This document shows, one piece after another, positions 58,253 to 64,000 of a DNA stretch of 64,000 bases. The notes under the pieces are model-generated. The model saw only the letters and a program-made list of their open reading frames with translations, searched no databases and was not told the origin of the DNA. Source of the DNA: Medicago truncatula (taxonomy: Eukaryota; Streptophyta; Magnoliopsida; Fabales; Fabaceae); assembly GCF_003473485.1 (NCBI RefSeq), contig NC_053045.1, forward strand, positions 60,306,494-60,370,493. The letters run 5' to 3'. The position numbers were made by a program, and so were the translations under genes. Position 1 is the first letter of the stretch. The number at the start of each line of letters is the position of its first letter.

Positions 58253-61200
58253 TCAAACCATCATATTCAAGTCTGAAAGGTCATCCATGGGAATTTCAAG
58301 GCCCATAAAATCGTCATGATCTTGTAATCCATCGTCATCAATATTCAGCCATGAACCAAGATCTTGACCATTTTCAGCAAGGTCACCGGGATCGCCGAGC
58401 ACGTCCATTCCAGGCAGCTGCAGGTTGGACAAATCAATTGGCTCATCCAATCCACCCAATCCAAACTCATCCTTTTCCTTGGTATTTCTATAACTAGGCT
58501 TTTCCGTAGACTTTGAAACAGAAGGCAATGCCGGTTTTGGTTGCTCTGGCAACTTGCCAAGGAGGCCATTTACAGAAACAGAATGCTGAGTTGCTTTCTG
58601 CTTAGGCTTTGTTTTGGTTTTTCTTTCTCCTTTAGCACTTGATGATGCTTGTCTACCAGCTTTTGTAGTTCCATTTCTGGATGGTACCTCTCTGCCATGT
58701 CCCTTTCCATCTCTTTCCCTCTCGCTCCTCTTTCCTTTTGTGCTGCTTGTTAGAGAACTTCCGATCCCCGGAGTACTTGAATTACCTTGAGTACCCCCGA
58801 CATCATCAAGGAACAATTCTCTCTTCTTCACCCTGTTTGACCAGAAATCTTCATTTCCACTGGTTTGCTCAGATGAATTATTTAAAGCAGGAAGCATATC
58901 TGATGAAGTGAGATCAAGATTATCCAAATTCTGAGAAAATGGTGATGGGCTCGGCTGTGAACCCATGGAAGCTGCAGAAAGAAAAAATATAATTCAAAAT
59001 ATCAAAATCTAGCGTGTGCTGAAAGGAGCAAAAGGAAGAAAAAAAAAGACATTATAGATCAGGCAAAGAAGATGGCGTGTATAAATTGTTATCTAAGTAT
59101 GTAAGTGTGACTGACACAACAGATATAGAATAAAAACAACATAAAATTATGTAGGCCAGAAATTAATGAAGAACCTGGTGTTGCTTCCAGAGACAGAGGA
59201 GAAGCATATGGTTTTGAAGAATCAGCCTCCAATCCATCCGATTTCCTAACAATGCTATGCTGGGAAGAAGCAGTTAGGAACAAATCCTTGAATAAAGGCT
59301 CGCTGAAACAGCTCTTGCCTGTATCTTCAAATTGGTGGTATCGCTCCAACGTCCATTTAACAAATGCCATTGCAGCTTGCTTGACCATTTTGCTATTGCT
59401 TGAACTTTTTCCGCTCGATGCACCCCGACAAGCCTGTCAATTAATCATTTGTCAAGCCACTCTGACATATGACGTAATTATGCAATACAGGGCATTTTAT
59501 AGGGAGAGCCTTGTTATAACTGCAACACTAAGGTTCCTAGCTTGTGATTTAGTTCTCTCGAGTTTTAGACTTTGGTAACAGAAACGTGGGACTTCATCAT
59601 CACGCAAGGGCAACCCTTTTATCGACCCTAATAGAAAATAGAATGCTGGACGATTTTCCTAAGGCCAATTTTAATCATTTTAGGCAAATAATAGGTCAAA
59701 GCATGAATTTTGGTTTTGCTTACAAATACCAAGAATAGGCCAAAACTGTCGCATACAAATTTAAAGAGCAGAGTAAGAATCCTTTGAGATTCAACATTTC
59801 CAGAAGTAAATGGTAGGATTTCATACTTCATAATGAGGTAGGAGGAGCACTATGACGATCACTTACTGTCAAATGTTTACACAGCACAATATATGATCCT
59901 TTCACACATTAATATTTCTCTTCTAATCCCCACTCAGAAAAAATACCTGAACAATGACAGAGAGACCAAACAGGCCCTCACTCTGAATTCACTACCCAGT
60001 AGTGTAATATAAATATCCCCTTTTAATAATAAAAAAAATATATATATATAAATATCCCCAACATCTTATGCAACTATTGTAATATAGCTCTAGCTAGATC
60101 TTCAGCCCAGAGGTTTGGGGTAAAACTAAATTAGCATGGGAAAATCTTGTTCTAAAGCTGACAACCAGATTATATGAACAAACAGTAATTTTGAATGTCA
60201 AGAAGATTACCGTGTATTTCTCATAAGCTGTCACAATAAGTTGGTCTAGAGCACGTTGATCAAAATCCCTGTCAAACAAGTTTATATTTAGAACAATAAA
60301 GACAAAAAAAATTAAAATTAGCATTTAACGAGTAAAAATGGCAGTGCAATTACTTTTCATGAAGTTCTTTTGCTGCTGATGCAGATTTCAATAATCCATC
60401 GAGCAAATTTTTCTTCTTGGAAACCTACAATACACAAGAAAATAAAAAATCACAAACTAAATCATATAAGATAAAAGATCAACTTCATTACTGACGAATT
60501 TTATTAATTAAATCTCTCCAGCTCTACAACCGATCTAAATGGTTATACTGTGTGAAATGTCATATAACAATAATAGTTGCGGGGGTAGGGGGATTTTGAC
60601 AGTTAGCACAGTATAACTTGACTTCAGCATCAATTGTACCTGTCCTTGGTAAAGCTCGCCTAACCTAGTAATATCCTCCGATATGGCTTCATCATCTTCT
60701 TGCACCATTTCAGGCTATAAGAAAAAAAAAACAGTTAAGATCATAGTAACATACTAAATATGAAACAAAAGTCATAACATTTGTAAGTAATCCATTAGTA
60801 AAATTAAAGATATTTCTGAAAAAATAGCAAACAAGCTAGAACAATATAGTCAAAAATCACTGGATTAGGCAAGTAAGCTTACCACTGATTCGAGGTCAAG
60901 TCCAATACTTTGAAGCTCCAATAGAAGCTTATCATTTATACCCAAGCTATTGTATTGCAACTCTGAACAGGCTAAGCTAGACATTAATGCTTTATCATGA
61001 AGAAAACCATTTATCGAGTTGCCAAAGCTTGGATTCAACCCAAAATTAGGATTATCAATCATATCACTTTCATCATGTGCCGGTTTCCCAATAATCCCAT
61101 AACCATTATTAGCAGAATGACAAGAAAACTGAAAATTAGATAGTGAATGGTGATCTAAACCACTCAATTCTAATTCTCCATCAAGCTCAGATTCATTATC

Positions 61201-64000
61201 ATATGCATCAAACTTCAAATCTTCATTTCCACCGTTACGATCTTCTTCTGATATCAAAGCAGCTATAAGTCGTTGACAGAGAGGTACCACGTTATGATCT
61301 CCCTTGGGCAGTGGTAACTTTTCTGTATTATTACCAGCACTACGTTGAGCATCAGACCTGACATCTCTTTCACAGCCAATCAATCCATATCTATTAACAA
61401 CGGTTTCACAACCATCTATATTTGAAGGAACCGGAGTTGGAGTCAGAGTGCTTGATTCAAGATTTACCTAAAAGGGCAAGTGTAAGTGTTAAAGAAGTTT
61501 GGTTTGGTTCGTATTCTAGATTTGTCTCAGAAATTCCATTTTTTCGAACCAAATCAATTATGCTTAAATCATCAATAAAAAAATAAATAGATTTGAAGCT
61601 AAGGTTTTCACAACAAACTAATGCAGAAAAGATATACAGAAAACAAGACCAAAAAATAAAATGCAGTGAGTACTGTTCCATATTGGTTCAGAAAATAACA
61701 AACATTCGTAGTGAATAAGTGTAACAAGAATTTTGTCATCACTCTAACTCGAAAATAATCAATCATGTGTCATATTATGGTGACTATAGAGGAAATTTGC
61801 TGGTAGAACTAATAACAGCCAAAAACTTCCATCATATAGAGAAGAAAAGGTTAAAACACAGCCACTACTTTACCAGATCTAAGCTAATTTCCGTAAGCTT
61901 TCAAGATTTGGTGTACAAACATGAAATATACATGTCATATCTTACTAGAACAGTCAATGGCTGGGCTGCATTATTCTGCAATGTCATATCTTTAACATCA
62001 AATACATGTCTAAAACAAAAGGAACCATTGCGCTTATCTTCTAATTGACACTCAACAATTCTCAGTAGTCAGTAGTAATACTAGTAAACCCAGAGTAACT
62101 AAGGTGTATGTTAGGTGAAATAGGAATGAAGAGAATAGAATCTGAGTCAGTTTCTGCTAGTGACAGTTACGTAGTTAGGTACATCTAACAAGAGGGAAAA
62201 TAACAGAATAAAAGAAGTTGAGAGAGGAGTGCAGGGTACGGCAAATTTTAAGAAAGTCGGGAGTGGGACCACGGCTCTGCAATCCTGGAATTGAGATAAC
62301 CTTTTACTGTAATTCTCATCAAAACTGTAGCCCGATTTCAGATTCAGATCCTTGAGCAATGGAGGATGAGAATCAATGTTTCATCATTTAATTGATCCAA
62401 TTCCTATAGCAGTGCAGCCTAAGACACATTTCATTGCATCCAATAGAACTAACCAATGATCTAATAGGACAAAACAGAACCTACGAGTAACCGCATACAA
62501 TAACACAACAAGGTCTTCCTCATCAATAATTACTTACACATGATATAGTTAATCTGCTACTTTATGTGCAATTCTATGGACACCATCACAAAAATCTAAA
62601 GCATCGCTGCAATGTACTAATTTCCATCATAATTCCTATGGAAGTGTCGTGACTAAGTGTCAATAGTCAAGCATGACTACTGATCTGTCACAAACGTTAA
62701 AAAAGAAAAGTGAACTCCATCATTGAAAAATTGAATATCAGTACCTTCTGCTTCCAGTAAGTAATATCTTCCTCGGGTATCATACTAAAGAAAGGTTCCA
62801 TCTGCTTCCAAAATGGGCTGGAGAAGGAGTAGGCTGCAGTAATAAAAATGCTTTAAATTACTCCATCAGGGGGAAATTATTTAGGAAGAATAGTTATAAA
62901 GTTTTAGTACGATTTATACCAGATTTGATAACACCCTTTACAGCAGCCAATAACTCCCCGTGTCCATCTACTGACCCAACTAAACCAACGAAACAAAAAA
63001 AATGAACAAGGATACTTACACTAAACATACAAATGTTGTGTTATTTAATTTTCTAATGTTTTAACTAGTACCAAAATAATCTGCTGCTGCACTGATGGCA
63101 GTAGGCTTTTGACGAGCATAGGCCTTACGATCAGAAAGCTTCCTTGTTGGTGGACGACCGACCTTGCTGCAAGGATTCCATAAAAACCTTAAGACTTCGG
63201 TTCATGTGCTCAAAAAAAAAAAAATTAGCAGGAGATAGAAGCATTTTAACCTTTCATTCTTGTCACATCCTTGTCTTGCACTTCTTAGTTGTTTCGCAGT
63301 TCCTATTTTTCCAAGCTTCTCAGATGTCATTGGTGCCAGTGACCTTGTGGCATTGAGACTGCGCCCCGTCCTGCCTTGCCTCCGAACACCATCTCCAAGT
63401 TCTTCACCAGAAACAAGCTTACTCTTTCTGGTTGCCAAGTTAGACACTTTTGGAACATTTTGTCCAGCTTTCAGATCTATCTCTTCTGGTTTCCTGCCCT
63501 TCTCTTTTGGTTTAACCTCAGCCAACCCAGACTCTTCACTTTCAGATAAAGCTGCCGAAGGTGAAGGTTCACCTTTTAATCTAATTTGCTGAGGAGAACT
63601 GCCAGCTGAGCGTCTCACGAATCCTAACCCTATATCATTACCAGCCACATCAGAAACAGCATCCACGGTAGGAGCTTCATCATTACTCGAAACAACAGGC
63701 ACAAAACTTGTTCTTCTGGCAGTGCGGGAGCTCTTTTGTGGCCTCTGCCAGGGGACAACGGGTGGGGAAGATGACCGTGCTGATGCCACACGTTTGCGAT
63801 TGTTAGTACTATTAACCCCAGCTGGGGTTTTGTGGTGCAATGAGAAAGCTCCCAATCATTAGGAACAGCTGTTCTATGAACAACCGGTGACATCTTGGGG
63901 GCAACTCCTGAACCTGACCGTGGAGCCCGAATAGCAGTATTCATTTTAGCACTTGAGGTAGGGCTAGCTGAATTGAATTCGTCACGAACAGTTGCCCTGG
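58253..64000 (-). CDS. Large conserved plant protein of unknown function (AT4G29790/AT2G19390 family), 3' ten exons
   Basis: Exons on the minus strand are 64000-63251 (continues off the edge), 63166-63072, 62979-62920, 62833-62745, 61467-60883, 60714-60640, 60424-60354, 60268-60211, 59433-59175 and 58971-58253; every junction is GT-AG in phase. The product is long, Ser/Pro/Lys-rich and largely disordered, with conserved blocks RKRVASARSSSPPVVPWQRP, GRPPTRKLSDRKAYARQK, SAAADYFVGSVDGHGELLAA, SSPFWKQMEPFFS, LCQRLIAALISEED, a helical segment (ALDQLIVTAYEKY) and an acidic end GLEIPMDDLSDLNMMV. It is probably nuclear, from composition only. The frame breaks at a G run (63824-63827): one base more would join the upstream frame (...DWELSHCTTKP) to AGVNSTNNRK. 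Apart from that the gene looks intact. Confidence 0.85.
60008..60059 (+). repeat. Candidate A/T-rich micro-insertion in an intron of the right-edge gene
   Basis: TATAAATATCCCC at 60008-60020 and 60047-60059 flanks a 26-nt TTTTAATAATAAAAAAAA... insert. The low-complexity insert makes this a weaker member. Confidence 0.5.

Overview
This is nuclear DNA from a dicot plant. It is AT-rich, its genes are split by many GT-AG introns, and the space between genes is filled with small DNA transposons and retroelement scars. The MAP kinase kinase at 41.7-46.2 kb agrees along its whole length with what I remember of alfalfa SIMKK, so a Medicago-type legume is the best guess. There is no CRISPR array, operon or prokaryotic signal.

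Layout of genes. The first exon of a VIP3-type WD40 protein lies on the minus strand at 514-852, and the rest runs off the left edge. A LYAR-type zinc-finger gene (plus, 6 exons, 2037-5537) is divergent from it. A broken F-box/LRR gene is at 16399-17621 (plus). A decayed CACTA transposon with a four-exon transposon gene is at 22.1-23.9 kb. A 60S-L18a-like membrane protein gene (minus) has coding exons spread over 28941-32901, with decayed partial copies of itself on both sides. An intact tRNA-Glu(CTC) is at 37.67 kb. A group A MAPKK (MKK2/SIMKK type, plus, 8 exons, 41719-46151) converges on a clade A protein phosphatase 2C (HAB1 type, minus, 4 exons, 47214-49602). The 3' ten exons of a large conserved plant protein of unknown function (minus, 58253 to beyond 64000) close the window.

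The intergenic space holds a readable series of insertions: two MULE-like elements with 9-10 bp target duplications, a foldback element later split by a solo LTR, two hAT-type elements with 8 bp duplications (one nested in a TA-flanked MITE), several MITEs, and tandem duplications of several hundred bp.

The most unusual signal is a class of about twenty tiny insertions of 10-27 bp. Each is flanked by an 8-20 bp direct repeat of the target and has a poly(A) run against the downstream repeat, or poly(T) against the upstream repeat when it sits on the other strand. Many carry a pyrimidine-rich stub such as CCTTC before the A run. They look like retro-insertions reduced almost to the tail. One has a matching empty site in a neighbouring tandem repeat.

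Other points of note are an 18-bp perfect inverted repeat that puts the LYAR start codon at the base of an mRNA hairpin, a duplicated 3' splice site in the L18a-like gene, and a one-base frameshift in the right-edge gene. VIP3, MKK2 and the right-edge gene family lie close together on Arabidopsis chromosome 4, and the LYAR-type gene and the right-edge gene's paralogue are adjacent on Arabidopsis chromosome 2 (both from memory), so the gene order here looks ancestral and much expanded by transposons.
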